Part shown: piece after piece, positions 50,546-58,941 of the stretch
How positions within the stretch are numbered: the first letter of the stretch is position 1
Layout of the letters: each line of letters starts with the position of its first letter
NCBI RefSeq assembly: GCF_003226565.1
Contig: NZ_QKOE01000007.1
Span: 124,001 to 188,000, forward strand
Direction of reading: 5' to 3'
Source: Parazoarcus communis SWub3 = DSM 12120
GTDB taxonomy: Bacteria > Pseudomonadota > Gammaproteobacteria > Burkholderiales > Rhodocyclaceae
Length of the DNA: 64,000 nucleotides
Program-made: the position numbers and the translations under genes
Notes under the pieces: model-generated
The model's input: only the letters and a program-made list of their open reading frames with translations
Database searches by the model: none
Told to the model about the DNA's origin: nothing

Positions 50546-52486
50546 TCAGTCGTCGGTGGCCATCACCCGCGCCGGCCTCAGCAGGTAGCGCGCCGGATCG
50601 ACAGCCGCGACTAGGTCTGTTTCCAGTGGCAAAGGTTCCGCATTGAGCTGCGCGGCAAGCAGTTCTCCTGCGAGCGCGGCCCACACCAGACCGCGGGCAC
50701 CGAAGCCGGACAGGACATGCAGCCCGGGATGGCGTGGAACATCCGCCAGCGGGGTTCCTGCCGCCACCGTGCCGGGCACCGGGACGGCACCGATCATTGG
50801 CAGGCGGTCGGGCGAGGCAGGGCGGAACCCGACCCGGCCATCGAGCTGATCCGGTTCGACGTTGTGGGTATAGCCGGGCAGCATGGCCTCCAGCTTGTCG
50901 AGATTTTCCTGATGATCCAGCGCGCGCAAGCCGGTGGCGTCGTCATCGACCGAAAAGGTGGCGCCGGCGCAACGCAGGCCGTCAATGGCCGGGGTGACAT
51001 ACCCCATCCGGCACATCACCACCCTGGGTGGACTGGCGTCGCTGGCCCGCAGCAGACTGACCTGACCGCGCGCGCTGACCAGCGGAATGGCCGAAGCCAG
51101 TGGAAATCCGGTCAGGCCTGTCCCGGCGGCGAGGATGGCAACCGGTGCGGCAGCCAGGGGCTTGCCGGCCGCGTCGCGCGCAACCCAGTGCGTCCCCTCA
51201 CGGACCAGATCGGCAACCTTGTGTGCAAAATGCCGTGTGATCTGCCCGGGGTGTGCCGCAAGGTTGGCGGCGCACAGGCTGGGGGGTTGCACCCAGCCGC
51301 TGTTGGCGAAATACCAGCCGCCGGTAGCGACTGGCCAGCCGCCGATGCGACTGGCTTCGTCGGCGTCAACAAACCGCAGCAACTCCGGTGGCAGTTGCAG
51401 CCGTTCGACCACTGCACGCATCTTGTCCTGCTGCGCGACGTCGCGTGCCAGGTGCAGCACGCCTCCTGCGTCGGCCCGGATGGCATGTCCTTGGGCGATG
51501 AGCTTGCGGATATGCCGCCAGCCGTAAAGCGTGCCGGCCCGGGTCAGGCGGCTCATGCGGTTGTCGTCCAGGCTGGGCAGTGGGCGCAATACCCCCGCAT
51601 GGTTGCCGGAGGCGCCCTGGCCGGGGCCGGCGGCAGCGTCGACGAGCTCAAGTCGCCAGCCACGAACGGCAAGCCGTTCGGCAACCGAGGTGCCGGCAAT
51701 GCCCGCACCGATCACCAGGGCGTGAGGGGTTGCCACGGGCGCAGACGAAGGTGCTGCCAATGCCCCTGCCTGATCGGAAGCATGGGTCTGACGCAACAGG
51801 CGGCCGCGCAACATCTGGCGCTTACCACCGAAACCGGGGGCCTTTTCGACCTCGAACCCGGCGCGGCGCAAGCCCTCGCGCACGTCGCCGGCAACCGACC
51901 AGGTGGCCAGTGTGGCACCCGGTGCAGCGCGGGCGGCAAGCAGGTGAAAGATCTTGGGTGACCATAGGTCCGGATTGCAGGCCGGCGAAAAGCCATCCAG
52001 CAGCAGCGCGTCAGCGCTGACCGACAGCTTGGCCAGGCCGTCGCGTGCATCGCCAAGGTACAGGGTCAGGCAGACGCGTTCCTGGTCGAGGTGAATGCGA
52101 TGCACCCCGGGCACCGGGCCGGGCCACGCTGCCTGCAGTTCGGCCGCAAGTCCGGCAAACTCCGGCCAGCGTGCATGCAGGGTGCGAAGGTCTTCCAGGC
52201 AGAAGGGGTGCAGTTCGCAGGACACGAAATGCAGGCTTGCCGACCGGTCCGGATCGGCTCTCCAGGCGGCCCAGGTGGCGAGAAAATTCAGCCCCAGGCC
52301 GAAACCGGTCTCCAGCAGGACAAATCGTGCTCGGCCCCGCCACCTTTCGGGTAGACCATTGCCCGCAAGAAAGACATGATGCGCCTGGCCCACGCCGCCG
52401 TCGCTGGAGTGGTAAACATCGCCAAAACTGTCGGAGTAGGGCGTACCGTCTTCGGTCAGGCGGAAGCGGGCGGGTTCGATGGGCAT
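50546..52486 (-). CDS. mnmC: MnmC, bifunctional tRNA 5-methylaminomethyl-2-thiouridine enzyme
   Basis: 646 residues. The N-terminal half is the SAM-dependent methyltransferase (RFVLLETGFGLGLNFLATWAAWR; DALLLDGFSPACNPDLWSPKIFHLLA) and the C-terminal half is the FAD oxidoreductase (HALVIGAGIAGTSVAERLAVRGWRLELVD; final GARGLVWAALAGELLAAQL). It converts cmnm5s2U to mnm5s2U at the wobble position of tRNAs for Lys, Glu and Gln. ATG 52486 is used; a GTG six codons upstream is possible. First in an apparent unit with sbtA and sbtB. Confidence 0.94.
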   Translation of the reverse strand: MPIEPARFRLTEDGTPYSDSFGDVYHSSDGGVGQAHHVFLAGNGLPERWRGRARFVLLETGFGLGLNFLATWAAWRADPDRSASLHFVSCELHPFCLEDLRTLHARWPEFAGLAAELQAAWPGPVPGVHRIHLDQERVCLTLYLGDARDGLAKLSVSADALLLDGFSPACNPDLWSPKIFHLLAARAAPGATLATWSVAGDVREGLRRAGFEVEKAPGFGGKRQMLRGRLLRQTHASDQAGALAAPSSAPVATPHALVIGAGIAGTSVAERLAVRGWRLELVDAAAGPGQGASGNHAGVLRPLPSLDDNRMSRLTRAGTLYGWRHIRKLIAQGHAIRADAGGVLHLARDVAQQDKMRAVVERLQLPPELLRFVDADEASRIGGWPVATGGWYFANSGWVQPPSLCAANLAAHPGQITRHFAHKVADLVREGTHWVARDAAGKPLAAAPVAILAAGTGLTGFPLASAIPLVSARGQVSLLRASDASPPRVVMCRMGYVTPAIDGLRCAGATFSVDDDATGLRALDHQENLDKLEAMLPGYTHNVEPDQLDGRVGFRPASPDRLPMIGAVPVPGTVAAGTPLADVPRHPGLHVLSGFGARGLVWAALAGELLAAQLNAEPLPLETDLVAAVDPARYLLRPARVMATDD

Positions 52487-52746
52487 GGCGCGTTGGAAGC
52501 ACACCGCTGTGGTGGCCTTTGTGGCGAAGGTGTGATCAAGTGTGCTGCGGTGGAGACAGGCAGTGCGCTATGTTATAGCGTTTGCGAAGAATCCCAAAAA
52601 CTCGGGCTGTGGCGTTCGATTCCGGTTTGCCCCAAGTCTGGTCTGTGGAATACTTCACTATAACTAAAGTATAAGAGAGAAGGGCTTTGAGACTCCCCTT
52701 TGCACGATATCCGGGCAGGATTGCCGACCTCGCACGGTGCTAGCGC

Positions 52747-54660
52747 ATGCGTAAGGTCTGGTTGGCACAACGCATCGCCCAATCCCGCTGCATCATCGCG
52801 GCGGTATTGTCTCTGGCCGCAGCTGGGGCGCTGGGGGTGCTGCTGGCGCGCGGCGGACATGCGCCGGCAGGCGTCACCCTGGGCATTATCGGCCTGCTGG
52901 TGCTCGCCCTGGCGCTGACGCTGACTGCACTGTTGTCGATGCGTCGTTCGCAACGTGCCCAGATGCTGCTGATGGAGGGCGCCAATGATGGCGTGTTCGA
53001 GTGGGATCCGGTCAGCAAGCGGCTCAAGGTCGGCAAGCGGCTGCTCGGCATCCTGGGCTACGAAGACAACTTCCTGGCCGATACCCATGCCTGGCTCAAT
53101 ATCGTGCATCCGGAAGATCGCGCGCGCTACAACCGCAGCGTGGCGGCGCACCTCAAGGGGCTGACCGACCATTTCTATTGCGAGTACCGGGTACTGGCAT
53201 CCAACGGCGAGTACCGCTGGCTGGCGGCCCGTGGCATGGCACTGCGCAACCGGCGTGGCGTGGCGGTACAGATGGCCGGATCGGTGTCGGACATCACCGA
53301 GCGCATGGTGCGTGAGCAGCAGATCCGCGACCTCGCACTCAATGATCAGCTGACCGGTCTGCCGAATCGCCGCAGCCTGATGGAGCGCCTGCCCGCGGCG
53401 ATCGCGGCCGCCGATCGCGGATCGCAGCAACTGGCGGTGCTGTTCATCGATCTGGATCGGTTCAAGAACGTCAATGACACGCGCGGCCATGTGTTTGGCG
53501 ACACCTTGCTGGTTGCCATGACCGAACGGCTGCCGGCCGCACTCCGGGCTTACGATTTGCTGGTGCGCCAGGGCGGCGACGAGCTGATCGTGGTCTTGCC
53601 CGGGCTTTATGGTCAGGCCGAGGCGGTGACGGTAGCGCGTCGCTTGCTGGAGATGATTGCCCAGCCGGTGACGGTGGAGGGGTCCGAGATCCAGATCACC
53701 GCAAGCATTGGCATTGCGTTGTATCCGCAGGATGCACAGGACGCCGACGGCCTGTTGCGCTGTGCCGATATTGCAATGTATGCGGCCAAGTCCAGCGGCG
53801 GCAACGAAGTCCGGCTGTTCGAATCCAGCATGCGCGAGCGGGTCAGCGCCCGGGTGACCATGGAGGGGCGTTTGCGTCGGGCGATTGAGAACGGCGAGCT
53901 GCTGCTGCATTTTCAGCCGCAGTGTCATTTCGCCGACCGGCGGCTGGTCGGTGCCGAGGCGCTGGTGCGCTGGCAGGATGGCGAGCAGATGATCCCGCCA
54001 GACCAGTTCATCCATCTGGCTGAAGAAACCGGCTTGATCATGCCGCTGGGGCGCTGGGTCATCGACAGTGCCGTTGCCCAGCTGGCCGCGTGGGGCAAGC
54101 TGGGACACCATGGCTTGCGCATGTCGATCAACCTGTCCACCCGGCAGTTTCTGCGTAACGCGGTCGATCTGGAGGTTCTGACCGCCATCTCGCGTCATGG
54201 TGTGGGTTCGGCGTCGATCGAGCTTGAAGTGACCGAGTCGGTGCTGCTCAATCCCGAGGGGACGGCCTTGCGTGCGCTGCATGCGCTGCGCGAGGCGGGC
54301 TGCCGGATTGCGCTGGATGACTTTGGCACGGGCTACTCGTCATTGTCCTACCTACAGTTGCTTGAGCTGGATACGCTGAAGATCGACAAGACCTTCATCT
54401 CCAGCCTGGGGGGCGCCCACAATCTGCGAGCCGGACGCAATGCAGCGGCAATCGTGACCGCGATGATCGTGCTCGGGCACCGGCTGGGCTACGAGGTGGT
54501 GGCCGAAGGTGTGGAGAATGTGGAGCAGTTCAACTGGCTGAAGGCCGCCGGCTGCGAGGTCTGCCAGGGCTATTACTTCAGCAAACCTCTGCCGGCCGCA
54601 TCCTTTGAAGCGGCGTTCCTGTCGGGTGCGCCGACGGCTGTCGTTTCCAACGTCGCTTGA
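52747..54660 (+). CDS. PAS-GGDEF-EAL cyclic di-GMP protein
   Basis: 637 residues: two N-terminal membrane helices (about 15-65), a PAS domain (about 75-190), a GGDEF domain with a degenerate GGDEL at 276-280, and an EAL domain with Glu404 (GAEALVRW), LDDFGTGYSSLSYL and VVAEGVEN. The EAL residues look complete, so it is probably a phosphodiesterase; the GGDEF part, with Leu for Phe, could still bind GTP or keep some synthase activity. Divergent from mnmC with a promoter region containing TATAAC and TATAAG near 52660. Confidence 0.92.
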   Translation: MRKVWLAQRIAQSRCIIAAVLSLAAAGALGVLLARGGHAPAGVTLGIIGLLVLALALTLTALLSMRRSQRAQMLLMEGANDGVFEWDPVSKRLKVGKRLLGILGYEDNFLADTHAWLNIVHPEDRARYNRSVAAHLKGLTDHFYCEYRVLASNGEYRWLAARGMALRNRRGVAVQMAGSVSDITERMVREQQIRDLALNDQLTGLPNRRSLMERLPAAIAAADRGSQQLAVLFIDLDRFKNVNDTRGHVFGDTLLVAMTERLPAALRAYDLLVRQGGDELIVVLPGLYGQAEAVTVARRLLEMIAQPVTVEGSEIQITASIGIALYPQDAQDADGLLRCADIAMYAAKSSGGNEVRLFESSMRERVSARVTMEGRLRRAIENGELLLHFQPQCHFADRRLVGAEALVRWQDGEQMIPPDQFIHLAEETGLIMPLGRWVIDSAVAQLAAWGKLGHHGLRMSINLSTRQFLRNAVDLEVLTAISRHGVGSASIELEVTESVLLNPEGTALRALHALREAGCRIALDDFGTGYSSLSYLQLLELDTLKIDKTFISSLGGAHNLRAGRNAAAIVTAMIVLGHRLGYEVVAEGVENVEQFNWLKAAGCEVCQGYYFSKPLPAASFEAAFLSGAPTAVVSNVA

Positions 54661-54688
54661 GCGAGACCGGGTGCCGGTCGTTGCGGTA

Positions 54689-55135
54689 TCAGGTGGCCGT
54701 GATACGCAGCGGAATCGTCACCGGACCGTCGTTGATCAGCTGAATCTTCATGTCGGCTCCAAAGCGACCGGTTTCGACCTGGGGGTGGCGTTGCCGCGCC
54801 TGATTCACAAAGTAGTCGTATAGCGCTTCACCCTCGGCGGGTGGCGCAGCAGCGGTGAAGCTGGGGCGGTTGCCACCACTGGTGTCCGCCGCCAGGGTAA
54901 ATTGGCTGACAATCAGCAAGCCGCCGGCCACGTCCTGAACCGAGCGGTTCATCTTGCCCACCTCATCCGAAAAGATGCGCAGTTTCAGGATCTTGCCCAG
55001 CAATCGATCCGCCTCGGCAGGGGTGTCGCCCCGTTCGGCGCACAGCAGAATCAGCAGCCCATGGCCGATCCGGCCGGCACTTTCGCCGTCGATGCGGACA
55101 TCTGCTTCCGATACGCGTTGCAATACTGCGAGCAT
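54689..55135 (-). CDS. dtd: D-aminoacyl-tRNA deacylase
   Basis: 148 residues with the DTD signatures [18 protein letters not shown] (catalytic Thr region) and the NDGPVTIPL Gly-cis-Pro motif. Removes D-amino acids or glycine from mischarged tRNA. Full length. It is the last core gene before the accessory region to the right. Confidence 0.96.
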   Translation of the reverse strand: MLAVLQRVSEADVRIDGESAGRIGHGLLILLCAERGDTPAEADRLLGKILKLRIFSDEVGKMNRSVQDVAGGLLIVSQFTLAADTSGGNRPSFTAAAPPAEGEALYDYFVNQARQRHPQVETGRFGADMKIQLINDGPVTIPLRITAT

Positions 55136-55152
55136 GCCGTCTTCCCGAAAAA

Positions 55153-55181
55153 CAAAACCCGCAGGGCTTGCGCACTGCGGG
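55153..55181 (-). terminator. Intrinsic terminator facing dtd
   Basis: CCCGCAG (55158-55164) pairs with CTGCGGG (55175-55181) over a 10-base loop; on the minus strand TTTTG follows. It ends transcription arriving from the accessory region before dtd. Confidence 0.7.
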
Positions 55182-55278
55182 CTGCATGGATGAAACCCGC
55201 CGCTTACTCCGGACGCATCTGCGGCATAGGGAGTTTAAAGGTAAGTTGTTGGATACAAACGAATTCATGGAATTCTTT

Positions 55279-55461
55279 TTAAGAATGTACCCCCAAAAGT
55301 ACCCCCGCGCAAGCGTCGCCAGAACTGCCGGTTTCGGTGAAGGCGGCGACGCGGTAGAGGCGGACGTAGGTTGTCTCCCTTTTCTGCTCACCTGCGTAGG
55401 GGATAAGCCCTATGCAGGCCCCCAGGTAAGCGGCGCAGGCAGGCTCAGAAACGATAGCCAT
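55279..55461 (-). CDS. Small hypothetical protein at the island border
   Basis: 60 residues (MAIVSEPACAAYLGACIGLI ... GVLLGVHS). AAGGAA stands seven bases before the ATG at 55461. Two GTACCCCC-type repeats at its 3' end encode GVLLGV. Just downstream are a GAATTC-ATG-GAATTC palindrome (55261-55275) and the dtd terminator. The location, between core DNA and iteron DNA, suggests that it belongs to the integrated element. Not recognised. Confidence 0.5.
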   Translation of the reverse strand: MAIVSEPACAAYLGACIGLIPYAGEQKRETTYVRLYRVAAFTETGSSGDACAGVLLGVHS

Positions 55462-55542
55462 AAATGTTCCTTGAGTGTCAAGCGCTAGCGGGTGATGGAG
55501 ACGGCTGGGGGGCACACACACAGCGAGAAATGGCGGTTTTCC

Positions 55543-55989
55543 GTGGAACGATGCGAATGGAATCGAAGAAATCCAGTAACCGCTAGGGTTTCAGGGGTGT
55601 TCAGTCATCCACGGATTCACCGTTCAAAACCGTGGATATCCACCGGTTTGTAGGTGGGTGTAATAAAAACAATGGCTTACGATGATCGCTCTTCCACAAT
55701 TTCCACGGTTTGGGGGTAAACATCCGTGGATACATTCAGTTACATAGCTTACAAGTTGTGGAAACCGTGGAAGGTCTTTTTCTTCGCCTTTCTTCTTATT
55801 TTTTCTTATAAATCAACAATAAAGAAGATATTAGCAGAGAAATAAATGCAAATGGGGTGAAACGGTGGTGTGGAAGGTTTAGCCAATTTCGTGGAAAAAA
55901 AGGGGCATTCCGTGGAAAAAATGGGGCAAGTTGTGGATACAAAAAAGCTGTTTAGGGCCTAGGTATAGGGTTTTGTGGCTCCAATCCAC
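55543..55989. repeat. Cluster of GTGGA/TCCAC iterons with AT-rich core (candidate origin)
   Basis: GTGGA occurs on one or other strand 14 times in 447 bp, where about one is expected by chance: 55543, 55608, 55632, 55639, 55693, 55702, 55726, 55758, 55767, 55870, 55891, 55912, 55933 and 55985. Most are in the longer form CCGTGGA(A/T) or TTGTGGA(A/T); some resemble DnaA boxes (TTGTGGATA at 55931). A very AT-rich tract free of them spans about 55776-55855. No ORF of note is present. The layout is that of an iteron-controlled replication origin or a partition site. Confidence 0.65.
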
Positions 55990-56442
55990 GGAATTGAGGC
56001 AGTTTTTGATTCTGTGTGCTCCCTGGGCGCCCCATTTTTCGACCCGTAGGCCAGCTGAAGCCCCACTTCGTCTGGGCGGAGCATCGGCGTGAGGTCATGG
56101 ATAGGTCTTTGCAGCCGTTCGGGTTGGTTCGTGCAAGACGCAGGGGGGCGGCGGCGGTGATGGTCTGGTAGCCGCTGGCGTCGTTGGGGAGGGACTGCCA
56201 TAGAACCGTTGTTGCTCTTGCTTGGTTGCCTGCCGCATCGAAGGGCGGGTGGTCATAAGGACTGGTTGTTCCTTGCCTGAACCTCGGCCTGAACGGCCGT
56301 TTGAGCCGGCGTGACGGATCGTCAGCTATCGGCCATCAGCGGACGCAGGGGGACTTTCCGCAACCGGCCGTTCGATGCGGCACCGATGGCCTTCGCGCAC
56401 GGGTAGTGAATCCGCCAGGAGTGACTCGCGCTGCCCTACCTC
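55990..56442. other. Stretch without recognised gene
   Basis: About 450 bp between the iteron cluster and the recombinase remnant. Open frames exist on both strands but none has a ribosome site or recognisable protein; they look like debris of rearranged mobile DNA. Confidence 0.4.
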
Positions 56443-56580
56443 TCACTCGAGGGGCGGCAGCGCATCAAGCGGTGAGCGCACTCCGGCACCGCCGACTTTC
56501 AGCACATGCGTGTAAATCATCGTCGTGGAGACGTCGGAATGGCCGAGCAGATCCTGCACGGTTCGAATGTCGTAACCACA
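56443..56580 (-). pseudogene. Integron-integrase-type tyrosine recombinase, C-terminal remnant
   Basis: A minus-strand frame of 46 codons outside the longer ORFs reads [19 protein letters not shown] followed by [22 protein letters not shown] and ends PPLE-stop. It contains the catalytic LGHxD and the active-site Tyr of tyrosine recombinases, with the GGxGVxSPLD tail typical of integron integrases (IntI). The frame upstream is unrelated, so more than 80% of the gene is lost. Its orientation, opposite to the cassettes, is the normal one for intI. Confidence 0.65.
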
Positions 56581-56606
56581 AGCGGGCTCGGCTAGCGGCC
56601 GCACGG

Positions 56607-56777
56607 GCGGCGCTACAGATGCCAGAACCGCAACCGATGGCCATCGAAGCGGCCGAAGCCTTCCTCGCCCGGGTCAGCGGCCACGACCCCTGTCGTTGCA
56701 CGTACTGTTTGCATGGGCGCTGGCACCCCATCGCCGTGTTCGCCCCGGCCCCACGGTGCCGGGATGGGCCGTCATGA
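56607..56777 (+). pseudogene. IS91-family transposase, C-terminal remnant
   Basis: The last 55 codons of a plus-strand frame read [21 protein letters not shown] then DPCRCTYCLHGRWHPIAVFAPAP, similar to the C-terminal zinc-binding end of IS91/IS801-type transposases (CPxC-x6-8-aromatic region). The catalytic part is missing. It directly adjoins the integrase remnant on the other strand. Confidence 0.45.
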
Positions 56778-56978
56778 AAAGGGGTAGTTTCAGATCTCGC
56801 TGCGCTCACGACAACCGTGCTCGGTTGCCCCTGCGTGCGTTGGCCGTATCAGCGCCCGAAACCCGCTCGATGTCCTGTGGCGCGGGGGACATGTGGGTCA
56901 GGACAGGCAACTGCGCGCTGCTCCGCCACCAATCAAGCATGCCGGATCGCTGCGGCACTGACTTGCTCTATCCAGTGC

Positions 56979-57110
56979 GCATGAGCCGGGCGTAGAATCC
57001 CCAGTAGCACCGCTTTCCCGGCGGTTCAGTCCAACAAGGTTTATCCCTCGCGACATGCACAGCCACTCCGAATCCGCCTGCGTGCCGCGAGGCATAAACC
57101 CTATTCGTTA
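56979..57110. repeat. Long repeat, copy B (attC-like region)
   Basis: 132 bp matching 11700-11831 with 10 mismatches and no gaps. Its presence 45 kb away next to another recombinase remnant and another cassette gene shows that both loci come from the same type of element. Confidence 0.85.
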
Positions 57111-57113
57111 TGC
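57029..57113 (+). other. attC-like (or attI-like) integron recombination site B
   Basis: GTCCAAC (57029-57035) and GTTATGC (57107-57113) bound an 85-nt site with GGTTTAT/ATAAACC pairing, the same as site A. The repeat-protein gene starts 27 bp later. GTTATGC is a common right-hand core end in chromosomal integrons. Confidence 0.65.
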
Positions 57114-57139
57114 GAATCTAAAACAGATAGGTGTATGAC

Positions 57140-57376
57140 ATGAAAAGGAAAATAGAACTCTGGGATCGCAACAGCAATTACATTTGGGGTGAATTAGACA
57201 GCAGCAACAAAATAGAATTGTGGGACCGCCAACAAAACTATATCTGGGGCGAATTAAAGGGAGGCAAGATAGAGCTTTGGGATAAAGAGCAGAATTACAT
57301 CTGGGGCGAACTCAAAGGCAACGAAATTGAGCTATGGGACAAAGAGCAAAATTACATTTGGGGCGAGTTAAAATAG
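57140..57376 (+). CDS. Tandem-repeat mini-protein (IELWD/NYIWGEL repeats), cassette gene
   Basis: 78 residues made almost entirely of four copies of an 18-21 residue unit, IELWD-x4-NYIWGEL-x3: residues about 4-23, 24-42, 43-61 and 62-78. Only the linker and the variable four residues differ; copies 3 and 4 are the closest. Each unit is probably two beta-strands joined by a turn, with conserved Trp and Tyr lining one face, so the protein may form a small beta-sheet or solenoid. No signal peptide. ATG 57140 is used (a GTG nine bases upstream is in frame). AT-rich compared with the core genome. The family is not recognised and no function can be claimed. Confidence 0.75.
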   Translation: MKRKIELWDRNSNYIWGELDSSNKIELWDRQQNYIWGELKGGKIELWDKEQNYIWGELKGNEIELWDKEQNYIWGELK

Positions 57377-57388
57377 GCACTCGCGAAG

Positions 57389-58836
57389 GGCTCTATGCCG
57401 TTTCCAGTGGAAATTGACAGATCAACAAACATGACGGTAGCGCCCGTAGTCGCGGGCGACGGCTGGCACCAAGGGGTTCTGCGGTAGATGCTCGAGCTTG
57501 GACATGCGCAGATAGGCAATCGCGATGAAATTCTCGGGGTCACGGAAGCCTCGGGCGGCGGCTTTCGCTTTCTGCAGCAGGCCGTTCATCGCCTCGACGT
57601 AGGCATTGCTGCGCCCATCGAGCATGCCTCGCACCACGCCACGGAGGTGCCCTTTGAGCGTGGTCGCCAGGCGCTTGAACGGTTCGAGTCGCGAGCGCCG
57701 CGCCCAACTCATCCACTTCTTCAGCGCCCCTTGGGCGAGCTCTTCGCTGTTGCTGGCTCGCGCCTCGCTGTAGACGAGCCGCAGGGCCTGCGTGAGTCGC
57801 CAGGCGCGTGCGCTCTTCAGGTTCGAGCGCTGCAGCCAGTGCATCGCCTCGAACTGCGCGCGGGTCCAACTCGCCGAGTCCTTGCGCATGCCCCACAGCA
57901 ACTCGCGAAGGGTCTTCTTGCTCTGTGCGCCGACCGCTTCACGCACTGCTGCGGCCGAGCTGCGCATCTCTTCGCGGCGCACCTCATCCATGGCCGTGTT
58001 GGCCAGCGCAATAACGTGAAAGCGGTCGTAGCTGATCTGGGCATTGGGCAGCGACTGACTGATCCCCTTGGCGTAGGCCGCGCTCATGTCGATGTAGGCG
58101 TGTTCGATCATGGCCGGATCACCCCCGTGCGCCCGCATGTCGTCGGCGAAGGCTGCCAAGGTTTGATGGTCACGGCCCGGGCAGGCGAACAGCAAACGCT
58201 TGGCCGCCAGGTCATGCACGACCGTGATGTACTGGTGCCCGCGCTTGACGCTGGTCTCGTCGATGCCGACGTGGCGCACGCCCGACATGTCGTCCTTGGC
58301 GCGCGCCACCTCGACATAGTGCCGAACTCGCCGCCACAAGCGCTTGGCCGCTACCCGCATGTGATTGGCGGCCTGGCGCACCGGAAGCTCCCGGCACAGC
58401 GACAAGCCCAGCGCCTCGAACAACAAGGTAAAGCCGCTGCCCTCGCGCGCCCACGGCACCGGCAACTGCGTGGTCTTGCCGCATCCCGAGCACTGCACCC
58501 GCGGCACCTCGGCATGCAACCAGGCCTCGAACTGGAAAAAATCAAGGTGGCGCCAGCTCCGACGCACGCGGTCATGGATCACCTGATGCTCGACCCCGCA
58601 TGCCGGGCAGGTCGCACGCTTGCCGGTGTGCTCGACCTCGAAGTCGATCCGGCGCTTGCCCGTGTTGAGTTCAACCTTGGCGACGTGCCACGGCGGCTGC
58701 AGGCCAAGTGCAGTGGTGAAGAGGGTTTCGATCTGGTTGCTCATGGGGGGCGAGGTAGGTGTCAGTGTCAGGCGGTTGTACCACCGATCGTCATGTTTGT
58801 TGATCTGTCAATTTCCACTGGAAACGGCATAGAGCC
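57389..58836. mobile_element. Complete ISL3-family insertion sequence
   Basis: 1448 bp with perfect 48-bp inverted ends (57389-57436 and 58789-58836, starting GGCTCTATGCC). It is flanked by the 8-bp direct repeat TCGCGAAG (57381-57388 and 58837-58844), the duplication size of the ISL3 family. One transposase gene fills it. The ends and gene are intact, so it is probably young and mobile. It has split the mini-protein cassette between its gene and its attC. Confidence 0.95.
57422..58744 (-). CDS. ISL3-family transposase
   Basis: 440 residues. An N-terminal zinc-ribbon (CPACGVEHQVIHD ... VQCSGCGKTTQLP), a helix-turn-helix region, and the DDE catalytic domain (VGIDETSVKRGHQYITVVHDL; AYIDMSAAYAKGISQSLPNAQISYDRFHVI; later SNAYVEAMNGLLQKAKAAARGFRDPENF with the Glu). 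The stop codon lies within the left inverted end. Length and motifs are normal. Confidence 0.95.
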   Translation of the reverse strand: MSNQIETLFTTALGLQPPWHVAKVELNTGKRRIDFEVEHTGKRATCPACGVEHQVIHDRVRRSWRHLDFFQFEAWLHAEVPRVQCSGCGKTTQLPVPWAREGSGFTLLFEALGLSLCRELPVRQAANHMRVAAKRLWRRVRHYVEVARAKDDMSGVRHVGIDETSVKRGHQYITVVHDLAAKRLLFACPGRDHQTLAAFADDMRAHGGDPAMIEHAYIDMSAAYAKGISQSLPNAQISYDRFHVIALANTAMDEVRREEMRSSAAAVREAVGAQSKKTLRELLWGMRKDSASWTRAQFEAMHWLQRSNLKSARAWRLTQALRLVYSEARASNSEELAQGALKKWMSWARRSRLEPFKRLATTLKGHLRGVVRGMLDGRSNAYVEAMNGLLQKAKAAARGFRDPENFIAIAYLRMSKLEHLPQNPLVPAVARDYGRYRHVC

Positions 58837-58848
58837 TCGCGAAGTCTC

Positions 58849-58924
58849 GCATAACAATGCGCTCAAATCGCTCACTTCGTTCGCTGGGACCGCGTTCCGC
58901 GGCCCCTTGGCTTAATCGTTATGT
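58849..58924 (+). other. attC site of the mini-protein cassette
   Basis: GCATAAC (58849-58855) and GTTATGT (58918-58924) enclose 76 nt. Within is a hairpin CCGCG-TTC-CGCGG extended by GGG/CCC. Before the IS inserted, it stood about 80 bp after the mini-protein stop, as the cassette's own attC. Confidence 0.75.
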
Positions 58925-58941
58925 GTTCAAGGCATAAATAA

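Noticed and set aside
55300..55330. CRISPR-like or att repeats from GTACCCCC copies
   Set aside because: Only two adjacent copies, explained as codons for GVLLGV of the small minus-strand gene.
56898..57095. Minus-strand ORF of 65 codons across repeat copy B (and its counterpart at 11598-11816)
   Set aside because: Both copies keep the frame, but it covers the attC fold and lacks a ribosome site; more likely a by-product of the repeat than a gene.
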